A DNA stretch of 64,000 nucleotides from the NCBI RefSeq assembly GCF_006716185.1, contig NZ_VFOP01000001.1, forward strand, positions 2,666,001 through 2,730,000, given 5' to 3'. Below the pieces are notes generated by a model. That model saw nothing but the letters and a program-made list of their open reading frames with translations. It was not told where the DNA came from and did no database searches. A program made the translations under genes and the position numbers. This stretch comes from Ornithinicoccus hortensis. Lineage in GTDB: Bacteria > Actinomycetota > Actinomycetes > Actinomycetales > Dermatophilaceae. Each line of letters starts with the position of its first letter. Position 1 is the first letter of the stretch. Below, piece by piece: positions 1 to 9,951 of the stretch.

Positions 1-2
1 CC

Positions 3-128
3 TTCTCCCAGAAGGCCGCCGGCGCGACCCAGCTGGACTTCGTGCAGGCCGTCACCCAGGCGCACTCCACCTACATCAGCGACATCAGCAAGGCGTTCAC
101 CACCGCCGCCCGCGAGGCGCTGAAGTAA
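3..128 (+). CDS. C-terminal end of a probable phasin (5' end outside window)
   Basis: Only the last 41 codons are present; the frame is open to the left edge and stops at a TAA. The visible part is a polar helical stretch rich in Ala, Gln, Ser and Thr, ending in a basic-acidic helix with AAREALK at the terminus, as in small granule-coating phasins. The identification rests mainly on position: it lies directly upstream of a PhaC-like synthase and phaB. A phasin would coat polyhydroxyalkanoate granules and control their size. No domain can be proven from this fragment. Confidence 0.5.
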   Translation, partial: FSQKAAGATQLDFVQAVTQAHSTYISDISKAFTTAAREALK

Positions 129-253
129 GTCGGCACCGCGTAGCCTACTCTGCAGTAGGCCCAGTAGTCCGGGTTCGGCCCGGGCCCGTCACCCCGGGTC
201 CGGGCCGTCCTCATGCTGTGGCCCCGTTCGTCCCACGTGAATCTGGAGTGCAT

Positions 254-1933
254 ATGACCGCCACCACCAGCAGCAGCCGCAACAGCACCGGCCCCATCGA
301 GCTGGCCTTCGAGCCGATTGTGGGTGCCTACCTGGAGCACGTGAGGGAGCCGCAGCTGAGTCGGTGGGCGTTCGCCCCGTTCGACGCGATGACCGCGATC
401 ACCACCGGCTGGGTGGACTACCTGACCCGTGCCGTGGAGCGGCGCGCCACGCCGCTGGACCTGGCCCACGACGCCCTGGAGTGGTGGCAGGCCGTGCACA
501 CCAAGGTGGAGCCGACCTGGTCCACCCCGTTCCGGGTGGAGCGCGAATGGGCCACCGCCCGGCTGCTGGACTTCTCCGACGCGGACACCGCGATGGTCCC
601 GACCGTGATCCTGCCGCCGCAGGCCGGTCACGCCTCCACGATCGTGGACTACACGCAGACCCAGAGCCAGGTGCGCACCGCCCTGCAGAACGGCCTGGAC
701 CGACTCTACGTGCTGGAGTGGAAGGGCGCGACGGAGGAGACCAAGGACACCACGATCGAGGACTACATCACGATCCTCGACGACACCGCCGCCGCGCTGG
801 GCGGCAAGATCAACCTGGTCGGCGACTGCCAGGGCGGCTGGCTCGCCGCGATCTACGCGGCGCTGCGTCCCGGCGTCGTGAACAGCCTGGCGATCGGGGC
901 GGCCCCCATCGACTTCCACGCCGGCTACTCGGCGATCCGCGACTGGACCGAGGCCTTCCGCGCGACGGGCGAGCTCGCGGCATACCGGGGCATGGTCGCC
1001 CTTGGCGGCGGGGTCTACCGCGGCCAGAACCAGGTCACCGGCTTCAAGATGCTCGAGCCCGCCGGCCAGGTCCAGCGGCAGATGGATCTGTGGGCGCACA
1101 TCGACGACCCGGACTTCGTGCAGCGCTACCGCGACTTCGTCACCTGGTTCGAGTGGGACCAGGACATGGCCGGCACCTTCTACCTGTGGGTGGTCGAGCA
1201 CCTGTTCATGAACAACGAGCTCGTCAAGGGCACCCTCCGGGTGGCCGGCGAGACGGTCGACCTCGGCAAGATCACGGTGCCGCTCTACCTCCTCGCCGGG
1301 ACCAACGACCACATCACCCCGCCCGAGCAGGTCTGGGCCCTGGTGGAGCACGCCAACACCCCGGCGCAGGACGTGCACAGCCGGCTCCTGGAGGCGGGCC
1401 ACCTGGGCCTGTTCATGGGCCGTCAGGCGCTGCGCGAGCACTGGGGTCCGATCTTCGGGGACATCCGCACCATCTCCCGGGTGGAGCCCCGCAAGACCGC
1501 GGCTCCCAAGACCGAGGACGAGCCGGCTGCCACGCCGGCCAAGCGCACGACCACGGCCGCCAAGCCCAAGGCCACCCGTAAGGCCGCGCCCGCCAAGCGG
1601 AAGGCGACGCCGGCCAAGCGGACCGCGGCAGCGACGACGACTTCCCGGGCCACCAGCGAGCCGAAGGCGGCCACCTCAAAGGTTGCGACAGCGAAGGCTG
1701 AGGAGAAGGTCACCAAGCCGAGGGCCACCAAGCGGTCCACGGCTGCCGTCAAGCCGCCGGCGAAGGCCGCGACGCCGAAGCCCACCACGGCGCAGGCCGA
1801 GCCGAAGGACACCGCGCCAAAGACCACCACGGGCCAGGCCGCCAAGCGCTCCACGGTGGCCTCCACGCCGCCGGCGAAGGCTGCCGACACCCCGGTGGCG
1901 GACACCCCGAAGTCCACCGACACCCCGGACTGA
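254..1933 (+). CDS. phaC: PhaC-like polyhydroxyalkanoate synthase with histone-H1-like C-terminal tail
   Basis: This 559-residue protein has an alpha/beta-hydrolase core of about 410 residues. The lipase-like box GDCQGG carries the nucleophile Cys192; Asp352 (in GTNDHITPP) and His383 (in EAGHLGLF) complete the triad. A cysteine nucleophile and the DHITPP segment are PhaC features, so polymerisation of hydroxyacyl-CoA is expected. From about residue 410 to the end the protein is a low-complexity Ala/Lys/Pro/Thr tail with PAKR, AAKP and KAAP repeats, as in histone H1 and the PhaF phasin. The ATG at 254 is preferred because GGAG ends five bases upstream; an in-frame start lies at 218. Neighbours are a phasin-like end and phaB. 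It could also be a depolymerase-like relative. Confidence 0.8.
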   Translation: MTATTSSSRNSTGPIELAFEPIVGAYLEHVREPQLSRWAFAPFDAMTAITTGWVDYLTRAVERRATPLDLAHDALEWWQAVHTKVEPTWSTPFRVEREWATARLLDFSDADTAMVPTVILPPQAGHASTIVDYTQTQSQVRTALQNGLDRLYVLEWKGATEETKDTTIEDYITILDDTAAALGGKINLVGDCQGGWLAAIYAALRPGVVNSLAIGAAPIDFHAGYSAIRDWTEAFRATGELAAYRGMVALGGGVYRGQNQVTGFKMLEPAGQVQRQMDLWAHIDDPDFVQRYRDFVTWFEWDQDMAGTFYLWVVEHLFMNNELVKGTLRVAGETVDLGKITVPLYLLAGTNDHITPPEQVWALVEHANTPAQDVHSRLLEAGHLGLFMGRQALREHWGPIFGDIRTISRVEPRKTAAPKTEDEPAATPAKRTTTAAKPKATRKAAPAKRKATPAKRTAAATTTSRATSEPKAATSKVATAKAEEKVTKPRATKRSTAAVKPPAKAATPKPTTAQAEPKDTAPKTTTGQAAKRSTVASTPPAKAADTPVADTPKSTDTPD

Positions 1934-2044
1934 GCCCGGACGGGCCAGCTCCTTCTGCGCTCCGGACACCCCGCGGAGCGGACCGGCCCGGTTCTCAGTA
2001 CCATCGGCACCATCACAGGCAATGGCGCCTACTAGGAGGTTTCG

Positions 2045-2788
2045 ATGGTCACGGCACGCACGGCTCTGGTTACCGGTGGGACGGGGGGCATTGGTTCGGC
2101 CATCGTCGAACGACTGCTCGCCGAAGGGCACCGGGTAGCGACGAACTACCGCAACGAGGCGAAGGCGCAGGCCTGGCAGGCCAAGATGAAAGAGGCGGGC
2201 CACGACGTGCTGGTCGTGCCGGGCGACGTCTCGGACCCGGAGGACTCCCAACGCATGGTGGAGCAGGTCTCCGCCGAGCTCGGCCCGGTAGAGATCCTGG
2301 TGAACAACGCCGGGATCACCCAGGACACCACCTTCCACAAGATGAGCCCCGAGCAGTGGCAGTCGGTCATCAACACCAACCTCGGATCCGTCTACAACGT
2401 CACCCGGCCGGTCATCGGCCCGATGCGTGAGGCCGGGTGGGGTCGGGTCGTGCAGATCAGCTCGGTCAACGGCCAGAAGGGCCAGTACGGCCAGGCGAAC
2501 TATGCCGCCGCCAAGGCCGGCATGCACGGGTTCACCATCTCCCTGGCCCAGGAGAGCGCGAAGTTCGGCATCACCGTTAACACGGTCTCCCCCGGGTACG
2601 TCGGCACCGAGATGGTGATGGCCGTCCCCGAGGAGGTGCGCGCCAAGATCACCGCGCAGATCCCCGTGGGCCGCCTCGGCTATCCCGCGGAGATCGCGTA
2701 TGCCGTGTCCTTCTTCCTGCCCGACGAGGCGGGCTGGGTCACCGGCGCCAACCTGGCCATCAACGGTGGCCACTACATGGGCTGGTAG
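2045..2788 (+). CDS. phaB: Acetoacetyl-CoA reductase (NADPH-type SDR)
   Basis: This short-chain dehydrogenase (247 aa) should reduce acetoacetyl-CoA to (R)-3-hydroxybutyryl-CoA, the monomer used by the upstream synthase. The N-terminal cofactor loop is TGGTGGIG, followed by NNAG near residue 85, the catalytic Ser in ISSVNGQ near 140, and the YxxxK pair in YAAAK near 153. The substrate-region sequence SPGYVGTEMV and the C-terminus GGHYMGW are typical of PhaB/FabG-like acetoacetyl-CoA reductases. A perfect AGGAGG at 2034-2039 sits five bases before the ATG. The 111-base gap after the synthase holds no gene. Confidence 0.92.
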   Translation: MVTARTALVTGGTGGIGSAIVERLLAEGHRVATNYRNEAKAQAWQAKMKEAGHDVLVVPGDVSDPEDSQRMVEQVSAELGPVEILVNNAGITQDTTFHKMSPEQWQSVINTNLGSVYNVTRPVIGPMREAGWGRVVQISSVNGQKGQYGQANYAAAKAGMHGFTISLAQESAKFGITVNTVSPGYVGTEMVMAVPEEVRAKITAQIPVGRLGYPAEIAYAVSFFLPDEAGWVTGANLAINGGHYMGW

Positions 2789-2797
2789 GAAGCCGGA

Positions 2798-2820
2798 CTC
2801 CCGCGTCGTGCATGCGGGAG
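2798..2820 (+). terminator. Weak hairpin after phaB
   Basis: CTCCCGC (2798-2804) pairs with GCGGGAG (2814-2820) across a nine-base loop, ten bases after the phaB stop. There is no U-run, so intrinsic termination is uncertain. The rest of 2821-2993 holds no gene I can support. Confidence 0.3.
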
Positions 2821-2993
2821 CTCGTCCGGCATGACCTCCGCTCGCGTTCGCTGTTCGGTATTGACCTGGTGGACACCCTCACCTGGACGGCAGCCAGCTC
2901 GGGCTCTCGGACCGGCGCGAGGAGCACGTCTCCCGGCTCACCGCGGATGACAGACTGGCCCCCGTTGAGAGATGACCACGGTGGGGAGGCTCC

Positions 2994-4052
2994 ATGCCCA
3001 AGCGCACGACATTACCCAAGGACTTTGCCGAACAGTTGCCCGCGGCGTCGCTCGATGACCTGGTGGCGGTCTTCGACCGGTGCGAGCTCGACGCCCGCGT
3101 CAGACCCGGCGGGATGACCGCGATCGGCCTCATCGACTGCCCTGACGGGCTTATCGAGTGGCTTGTGGGCCAGGGTCTAGACGTGGACGCCGGCGATAGC
3201 TACGACACCTCGCCACTGTGGCTCCGGGCCTCGCGCGGGCGGCCTGAACAGATCCCGCTCCTGCTCTCTCTCGGCGCCGACATCGAGCACCAGCGTGCCT
3301 CCAGCGGCACCCCGCTCCACGGCGCCGCGGGCTACCAGAGGGTTGACTCCGTGCGGGTCCTGCTGGCGCACGGCGCCGACGTCAACGCCGTCAATGCCTC
3401 CGGGCATACGCCACTGGCCTTCGGCCTCCGCCGCACCCGGAACATCACCATCCCCGCGATGGCGCAGATCGCGACGCTGCTCATCGATGCCGGGGCGACC
3501 GTCAGTGACGACCTATCTGTCCAGGTGGAGCGCATCGGCAAGGACTTCGAGTTCCACCGCGCCAACCTCTCCACCGAGTTCCTCACGAAGACCGAGGAAG
3601 GACTGACAGCGCTGTATGAGCTCTTCGGGGCGACGCCGGCGGCTCGTCGGCAGCTGCATGACGGGTCCTCCCCCATCACTGTGCCCGCGGGCTCGTGGCA
3701 GGACCAGCACCAAGCACTCTGGGACTTTCTGGTGCCCTCCGGCGGTGCCGCCGCCACGGTCCAGGGTGAGGTGATCCGGGTCACCGGGCGCCTCGCCCAC
3801 GAGATCCTCGACAACGGAGGAGCCAACTGGGACAAGGACTTCCGCACCATGCTCAAGGCCGTTCCGAAGTACTTCGCGCAGGGCGAGTCCCTGCCGTCAG
3901 AAGCGATCCGTGAGGCCAGGTCATCAGCTCGTCGGCTGCGCTCCGGACAGGGCGACCAGGACACGGTCTACACACTGAGTAGGCTCGCGGTCTCCTGGGT
4001 GTCTGCCAACCCCACACCAATCCGGCTGTCACCACCGTCCTACTACCGCTGA
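2994..4052 (+). CDS. Ankyrin-repeat protein
   Basis: The 352-residue protein has about four ankyrin repeats between residues 50 and 170, with recognisable units such as SSGTPLHGAAGYQ, VRVLLAHGADVNAVN and SGHTPLAFGLRR. The C-terminal half (about 175-352) is a non-repeat domain I do not recognise. There is no signal peptide or membrane helix, so it is probably a cytoplasmic protein-binding scaffold. A GGGGAGG ribosome site lies just before the ATG. Codon choice is looser than in the neighbouring pha genes, and the gene sits with a toxin-antitoxin pair next to tRNA genes, which suggests an acquired segment. The partner and role are unknown. Confidence 0.8.
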   Translation: MPKRTTLPKDFAEQLPAASLDDLVAVFDRCELDARVRPGGMTAIGLIDCPDGLIEWLVGQGLDVDAGDSYDTSPLWLRASRGRPEQIPLLLSLGADIEHQRASSGTPLHGAAGYQRVDSVRVLLAHGADVNAVNASGHTPLAFGLRRTRNITIPAMAQIATLLIDAGATVSDDLSVQVERIGKDFEFHRANLSTEFLTKTEEGLTALYELFGATPAARRQLHDGSSPITVPAGSWQDQHQALWDFLVPSGGAAATVQGEVIRVTGRLAHEILDNGGANWDKDFRTMLKAVPKYFAQGESLPSEAIREARSSARRLRSGQGDQDTVYTLSRLAVSWVSANPTPIRLSPPSYYR

Positions 4053-4109
4053 GGACCTCGTGGGTCCCCTGGGGCCAGCCATCCGGCAGTACCGGAACGA
4101 CATGGAGCG

Positions 4110-4367
4110 TCAGCGGTAGACGTCCGCGCGGTGCTCGATCGCGATGATGGTCACGCGATGGTCGATCCGGTAGATGATCCGGTAGTCGCCGCGGCGTGCG
4201 CTGTGCAGCCCTTCAAGGTCGAAGCGCAGGGCCTTGCCGACACGCTGCGGATTGTTCGCGAGCGGGCCATAGATGAACTCGATGGCCGCCGTAGCCACTT
4301 TCTCGGGCAGTCTGTGCAGCGCCCGTTTGGCCGTTGGCGTCCATGCGATCTCGTACTGCTCCGCCAT
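4110..4367 (-). CDS. RelE/ParE-family toxin
   Basis: This 85-residue protein has the length and layout of RelE toxins. The N-terminus YEIAWTPTAKRALHRLP is the usual first strand and helix. It is followed by a basic segment (VGKALRFDLEGLHSARRGDYRIIYRID) and a terminal strand IIAIEHRADVYR, matching the RelE pattern of L-G-x-x-S-x-R-x-G-D-Y-R-I-I-Y. Members cleave mRNA at the ribosome. The start codon overlaps the upstream antitoxin stop by one base (TGATG), so the two are translated together. Confidence 0.9.
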   Translation of the reverse strand: MAEQYEIAWTPTAKRALHRLPEKVATAAIEFIYGPLANNPQRVGKALRFDLEGLHSARRGDYRIIYRIDHRVTIIAIEHRADVYR

Positions 4368-4648
4368 CAGGTGTGCAGCGTGGCAAGGATCTCTTCCTTG
4401 CTGAGGACGTCGGCCTCGCCGGCGACGAGCTCATCAAGGCTGTTTTGAACCTGGACGAGGAGCTTGGGTCGGCTCACGACCTCCAGCGTCTCCTCCAGCG
4501 ACTCCAGGTCATCGATGCTGACAACCACCGCAGCCGCCTTGCCGTGACGAGTGATGACGACCCGGTCATGCTCCCGCTGGACCTGATCCACCACCTCGGA
4601 CAGGCGATTCTTCACGTCCCTCAAGGCCATCGCAGCATCCACACTCAT
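4367..4648 (-). CDS. Phd/YefM-family antitoxin
   Basis: This 93-residue partner of the downstream RelE toxin contains the Phd/YefM fold: a DNA-binding N-terminal half with DVKNRLSEVVDQVQ, ITRHGKAAAVVVSIDDLESL in the middle, and an acidic C-terminal tail that should wrap the toxin. The ATG at 4648 lacks a ribosome site; a second ATG lies six codons in. The 8-bp direct repeat around the start (4648-4667) is a candidate autoregulatory site. The pair fits a standard type II module in which the antitoxin-toxin complex represses its own promoter. Confidence 0.9.
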   Translation of the reverse strand: MSVDAAMALRDVKNRLSEVVDQVQREHDRVVITRHGKAAAVVVSIDDLESLEETLEVVSRPKLLVQVQNSLDELVAGEADVLSKEEILATLHT

Positions 4649-4667
4649 AGCCACAAGTGTAGCCACA
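4648..4667 (-). promoter_or_regulatory. Direct repeat at antitoxin start, candidate autoregulatory operator
   Basis: TGTGGCTA occurs twice in the same orientation (4648-4655 and 4660-4667 on the plus-strand numbering), twelve bases apart and covering the start codon region. A TACACT hexamer between them could be a -10 box, which would make the mRNA nearly leaderless. Phd-family antitoxins commonly bind repeats at this position; binding here is inferred. Confidence 0.4.
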
Positions 4668-4813
4668 TCGAGCCGCGGGTCAAGATCTCTTCTCCTGCGC
4701 TCAAGGACTCCATCGACGGCACCGCTGAGCAGACGGCATACGCGGATGGCCCACCATGCGTCGGCGCGCCTTGAACTTGCGCCACGACCGTAGCCATCCT
4801 GGACACAGCAAAA

Positions 4814-4842
4814 GTCAGAACCCCTTCCGAAGGGGTTCTGAC
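4814..4842 (-). terminator. Rho-independent terminator of the tRNA array
   Basis: A perfect inverted repeat (GTCAGAACCCCTT against AAGGGGTTCTGAC, 13 bp, loop CCG) is followed on the minus strand by TTTT. It lies just downstream of the last tRNA of the minus-strand Gly-Cys-Val array and should end its transcript. On the plus strand an A-run precedes the stem, so it may act in one direction only. Confidence 0.85.
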
Positions 4843-4854
4843 CTGGGGTGATAC

Positions 4855-4929
4855 TGGTGGGCGATACTGGGTTTGAACCAGTGACCTCTTCCGTGTCAAG
4901 GAAGCGCGCTACCACTGCGCCAATCGCCC
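4855..4929 (-). tRNA. tRNA-Val (GAC)
   Basis: The cloverleaf is complete. The acceptor GGGCGAT pairs with ATCGCCC, the anticodon stem-loop CTTCC-TTGACAC-GGAAG gives anticodon GAC, and the T arm contains GGTTCAAACC. An encoded ACCA follows the acceptor stem (CCA at 4855-4857), unlike the other two tRNAs in the array. It is the last gene before the terminator. Confidence 0.95.
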
Positions 4930-4957
4930 GGGCGTGCTGCTGAAGCGTCCAGCTGCG

Positions 4958-5028
4958 AGGTGGAGACGGGATTTGAACCCGTGTAGACGGCTTTGCAGGC
5001 CGTTGCCTCGCCTCTCGGCCACTCCACC
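4958..5028 (-). tRNA. tRNA-Cys (GCA)
   Basis: The acceptor GGTGGAG pairs with CTCCACC, the anticodon loop CTGCAAA gives GCA, and the T arm has GGTTCAAATCC. The discriminator base is U, the usual identity element for cysteine tRNA. CCA is not encoded. It is the middle gene of the Gly-Cys-Val array. Confidence 0.95.
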
Positions 5029-5055
5029 GCGAGGCATCCGATGATGCTGCCTCCG

Positions 5056-5128
5056 AGCGGACGACCGGGTTCGAACCGGCGACCTCAACCTTGGCAAGGT
5101 TGCGCTCTACCAACTGAGCTACGTCCGC
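5056..5128 (-). tRNA. tRNA-Gly (GCC)
   Basis: The acceptor GCGGACG pairs with CGTCCGC, the anticodon loop CTTGCCAAG reads GCC, the D arm is AGCTCAGTTGGTAGAGC and the T arm contains GGTTCGAACC. The discriminator is U and CCA is not encoded. It is the first gene of the minus-strand tRNA array; the promoter should lie in the 106 bases between it and the YihY gene. Confidence 0.96.
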
Positions 5129-5234
5129 GAATGACCCCTTCAGGTTTCCCTTGGGGCGTCACGGAACTTTAGCCGACGGACCGCCTCTGTCCAAAATCGG
5201 GGTGTCGGCGCGTGCGAACCGTCCCGGGACCGGC

Positions 5235-6233
5235 TCATTCGATCCCCTCGCGGTCGACCGGCGTGAGCGTATGCCGGGGCTCGGGCGGGTCGTCGCCGGA
5301 CCGGCGGTCCTCCCACCAGTCGCTGGCCCGGGTGATCGGCCCGCGGTACTCCGGCGGGGGCCAGAGCCGGCGGATGGCCGCATTGAAGGCGGCGCCGATC
5401 AGGATGGCCAGGGCGATCAGGTAGAACCAGATGAGCACGATGATCGGTGCGGTCAGCGGGCCGAAGATCGTGGCACCACCGATCGCCACGACCGCCCAGG
5501 CGCGCAGCAGGCCCGAGGCGACCACGATGATGACGCCGGCCAGCACGGCGCCCGGGATGTCCCGGACGAAGGGCGACTTCTGCGGGGTGGCGAAGTGGTA
5601 CAGCCCGGTGAGCCCGACCAGGGCGGAGACCCCGACGACGGGCCAGTAGGCGATCAGCACCGGCTCCACCTGGGTGGGCAGCCAGCGGGCCAAGAGGTCC
5701 GGCCCGATCAGCACAAGCGGGAAGATGATGGAGCCGAACAGGATCGAGCCGGCATACAGCGACAGGCTCAGCAACCGGGAGCCGATGATCCCCCGGATAC
5801 CGGTCTGGCCGTACATGATCGAGACGGTGTCCATGAAGACGTGCAGGGCCCGCGAGCCGGACCACAGGGAGAGCACGAACCCGATGGACAACAGATCGGC
5901 GCGCCCGCCCTGCAGGGTGTCGCTGACCGTCGGCATGATCAGCTCGTCGACCACCTCGGGGGTGAGGAACCGCCCGGACCACTCCTGGATCGCCTGCGTC
6001 ACGTTGGTGAGGGCGTTGGCCCCGATCCACTCGGACATGAAACCGACGCCGGCGATCAGTCCCAGCAGCAGGGGCGGCATCGACAACAGCATGAAGAAGG
6101 CGCCCTCGGCCGACAGGCCGGTGACCCGGTAGCGCATCGCGATCTTGACCGTCTCGATGACCAACCGGATCACCGGGATCGCGCCGGGGATGGGGCGCAG
6201 CACCGTGTAGGCGGCCCGTCGCACGCTCACCAT
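5235..6233 (-). CDS. YihY/BrkB-family inner-membrane protein
   Basis: The 332-residue protein has six predicted membrane helices between about residues 35 and 275, with the family's characteristic segments SAEGAFFMLLSMPPLLLGLI near the N-terminus and FGPLTAPIIVLIWFYLIALAILIGAAFNA near the end. Family members were once called ribonuclease BN but are membrane proteins of uncertain transport function. The C-terminal 50 residues are a polar cytoplasmic tail. No clear ribosome site precedes the ATG. The gene is divergent from glgX, with 174 bases between the start codons. Confidence 0.9.
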   Translation of the reverse strand: MVSVRRAAYTVLRPIPGAIPVIRLVIETVKIAMRYRVTGLSAEGAFFMLLSMPPLLLGLIAGVGFMSEWIGANALTNVTQAIQEWSGRFLTPEVVDELIMPTVSDTLQGGRADLLSIGFVLSLWSGSRALHVFMDTVSIMYGQTGIRGIIGSRLLSLSLYAGSILFGSIIFPLVLIGPDLLARWLPTQVEPVLIAYWPVVGVSALVGLTGLYHFATPQKSPFVRDIPGAVLAGVIIVVASGLLRAWAVVAIGGATIFGPLTAPIIVLIWFYLIALAILIGAAFNAAIRRLWPPPEYRGPITRASDWWEDRRSGDDPPEPRHTLTPVDREGIE

Positions 6234-6407
6234 CCGCGAGAGCTCCCGCGACTGGGCTGGTCAGCGAGGTGCGGCACTCCCCCACGGTACTCAGCCCACG
6301 CCGTGGGTGCCGGGAAAGACGCACCCACGTGTCGACATACGGGATGATGGGTCGTCGACAACGTGGTCGCAGCAACCCCCCGTGACCCCCGTAGAGAAAG
6401 ACCCTGG

Positions 6408-8540
<2,133 letters not shown>

Positions 8541-8544
8541 GCCC

Positions 8545-9432
8545 TCAGCTGTTGGCCAGTCGCTCCTTCTCGACCTCGATGTCGAAGTCGGCCTCCGGCC
8601 AGGTGAGGTCCATCGCCCGCAGGTGCTCCAGCAGCAGCTGCTGGACGGCCAGCCGGGCATACCACTTGCGGTCGGCCGGGACCACGTAGAACGGCGCGGA
8701 CGCCGGCGAGCACTTGTCGAGGACCTCCTGGTAGGCGACCTGGTAGTCCGCCCACTTCTCCCGCTCGGTCACGTCACCGGGGTTGTACTTCCAGTACTTG
8801 TCCGGGCGGTCCAGCCGCTCGGCCAGCCGCTCGCCCTGCTCCTCCTTGGAGATCTGCAGGACGACCTTGATCAGGGTGGTGCCGTCCTCGATGAGCTCCT
8901 GCTCGAAGTCGTTGATCGTGCTGAACCGGCGCTTCCACTGGGCCGGTGGCACGAGGTCGTTGACCGCCACGACGAGGACGTCCTCGTAGTGCGACCGGTC
9001 GAAGACGCCGATCTTGCCCGGGCCGGGCAGTGCCTTGCGGATCCGCCACAGGAAGGGGTGCGCGAGCTCCTCCTCGGTGGGTGCCTTGAACGCGGTGAGG
9101 TCCACCCCCTGCGGGTCCACCGACCCGACCACGTGGCGCATGATGCCGCCCTTGCCGGCGGTGTCCATCCCCTGGATCACCAGCAGCACACGCTTGCTAC
9201 CGCCGGCGGTGCCCTCGGCATACAGCCGTTCCTGGAGCCCGTCGAGCTCCCCGTCGGCCGCCAGCAGGGCGTCCACCCCGTCGGACTTGTCGCCGTCGAA
9301 CGCCGGTGTGCGCCGCGTGTCGAGGTCGGCCAGGACGTATCCCTCGCCGACCCGCAGGGCGTCGCTGAACGGGGTCCCGGACGCCGCTGACGTGGACTTC
9401 TTCTTCTTGCCCTTCTTGCCCTTCTTGCCCAT
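8545..9432 (-). CDS. ppk2: PPK2-family polyphosphate kinase
   Basis: The 295-residue enzyme transfers phosphate between polyphosphate and nucleotides. The Walker A motif GMDTAGKGG and the lid/Walker B region FDRSHYEDVLV are clear, as is the conserved R-F-x-x-I-N-D-F-E-Q-x-L segment. A basic Lys/Gly N-terminal extension (MGKKGKKGKKKK) is unusual and may bind polyanionic polyphosphate. The ATG at 9432 has GAGG nine bases upstream, so it is preferred to the ATG at 9441. Whether it favours nucleotide synthesis or polyphosphate synthesis cannot be read from sequence by eye. Confidence 0.92.
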   Translation of the reverse strand: MGKKGKKGKKKKSTSAASGTPFSDALRVGEGYVLADLDTRRTPAFDGDKSDGVDALLAADGELDGLQERLYAEGTAGGSKRVLLVIQGMDTAGKGGIMRHVVGSVDPQGVDLTAFKAPTEEELAHPFLWRIRKALPGPGKIGVFDRSHYEDVLVVAVNDLVPPAQWKRRFSTINDFEQELIEDGTTLIKVVLQISKEEQGERLAERLDRPDKYWKYNPGDVTEREKWADYQVAYQEVLDKCSPASAPFYVVPADRKWYARLAVQQLLLEHLRAMDLTWPEADFDIEVEKERLANS

Positions 9433-9489
9433 GGCCAGCATCCTCGCACGTCCGGCGATGGGCGGCCGGGAGCCGCCCGGCAGGTCCAG

Positions 9490-9495
9490 TAGCCT
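9490..9495 (+). promoter_or_regulatory. -10 box of a leaderless promoter
   Basis: TAGCCT lies six bases before the ATG at 9502, with no ribosome site between. This is the spacing expected when transcription starts at the start codon. Confidence 0.55.
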
Positions 9496-9501
9496 GGCCC
9501 C

Positions 9502-9951
9502 ATGCAACCCCGGACCTGCCTGGAGCGGCGCCAGCACGCCGAGAACGTCTTCGCCCGGCAGCACGGACAGGTGTGGGTCGCCACGGCCCGGGAGTCCACC
9601 CCGCACCTGATCCCGATGTCGTATGCCGCGCTCGGCACCCGGATCATCCTGTGCACCAGCCCCTCCTCCCCCACCGGGAAGAACCTCGCGGCGTCCCGGA
9701 CGGTCAAGGCCGCCTTCGGCACCACCGATGACCTGGTCCTGGTGACCGCGGAGGTGGCGGAGACCTACCCCAGGGACGAGGCGCCCGCCGAGGTCCGGCA
9801 GCAGTTCTCCGGACAGGCCGACTGGGACCCGACGACGACGCAGGGCGAGTTCAGCTACTTCGTGCTGCACCCGTCGCGGATCGACGTCTGGGGGCCGCAG
9901 GTCGAGAACGACGGGCGCCAGGTCATGCGGGAGGGCGAGTGGCTCTGCTGA
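9502..9951 (+). CDS. Pyridoxamine 5'-phosphate oxidase-like flavin split-barrel protein
   Basis: The 149-residue protein has the split-barrel fold of the PPOX family: GQVWVATARESTPHLIPMSYAALG forms the first strands and RIILCTSPSSPTGKNLAASRTVKAAF the flavin or F420 phosphate-binding part. The C-terminus (FSYFVLHPSRIDVWGP) is also typical. The cofactor (FMN or F420) and substrate are not determined. The last 13 bases overlap the start of the following DHPS-like gene, so the two are translationally coupled and may act on the same metabolite. The start has a leaderless promoter pattern. Confidence 0.85.
   Translation: MQPRTCLERRQHAENVFARQHGQVWVATARESTPHLIPMSYAALGTRIILCTSPSSPTGKNLAASRTVKAAFGTTDDLVLVTAEVAETYPRDEAPAEVRQQFSGQADWDPTTTQGEFSYFVLHPSRIDVWGPQVENDGRQVMREGEWLC

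Noticed and set aside
2865-2972. Open segment ending LTADDRLAPVER before the ankyrin gene
   Set aside because: It has no start codon after the upstream in-frame stop and no recognisable family; it may be a gene remnant, but there is too little to call.
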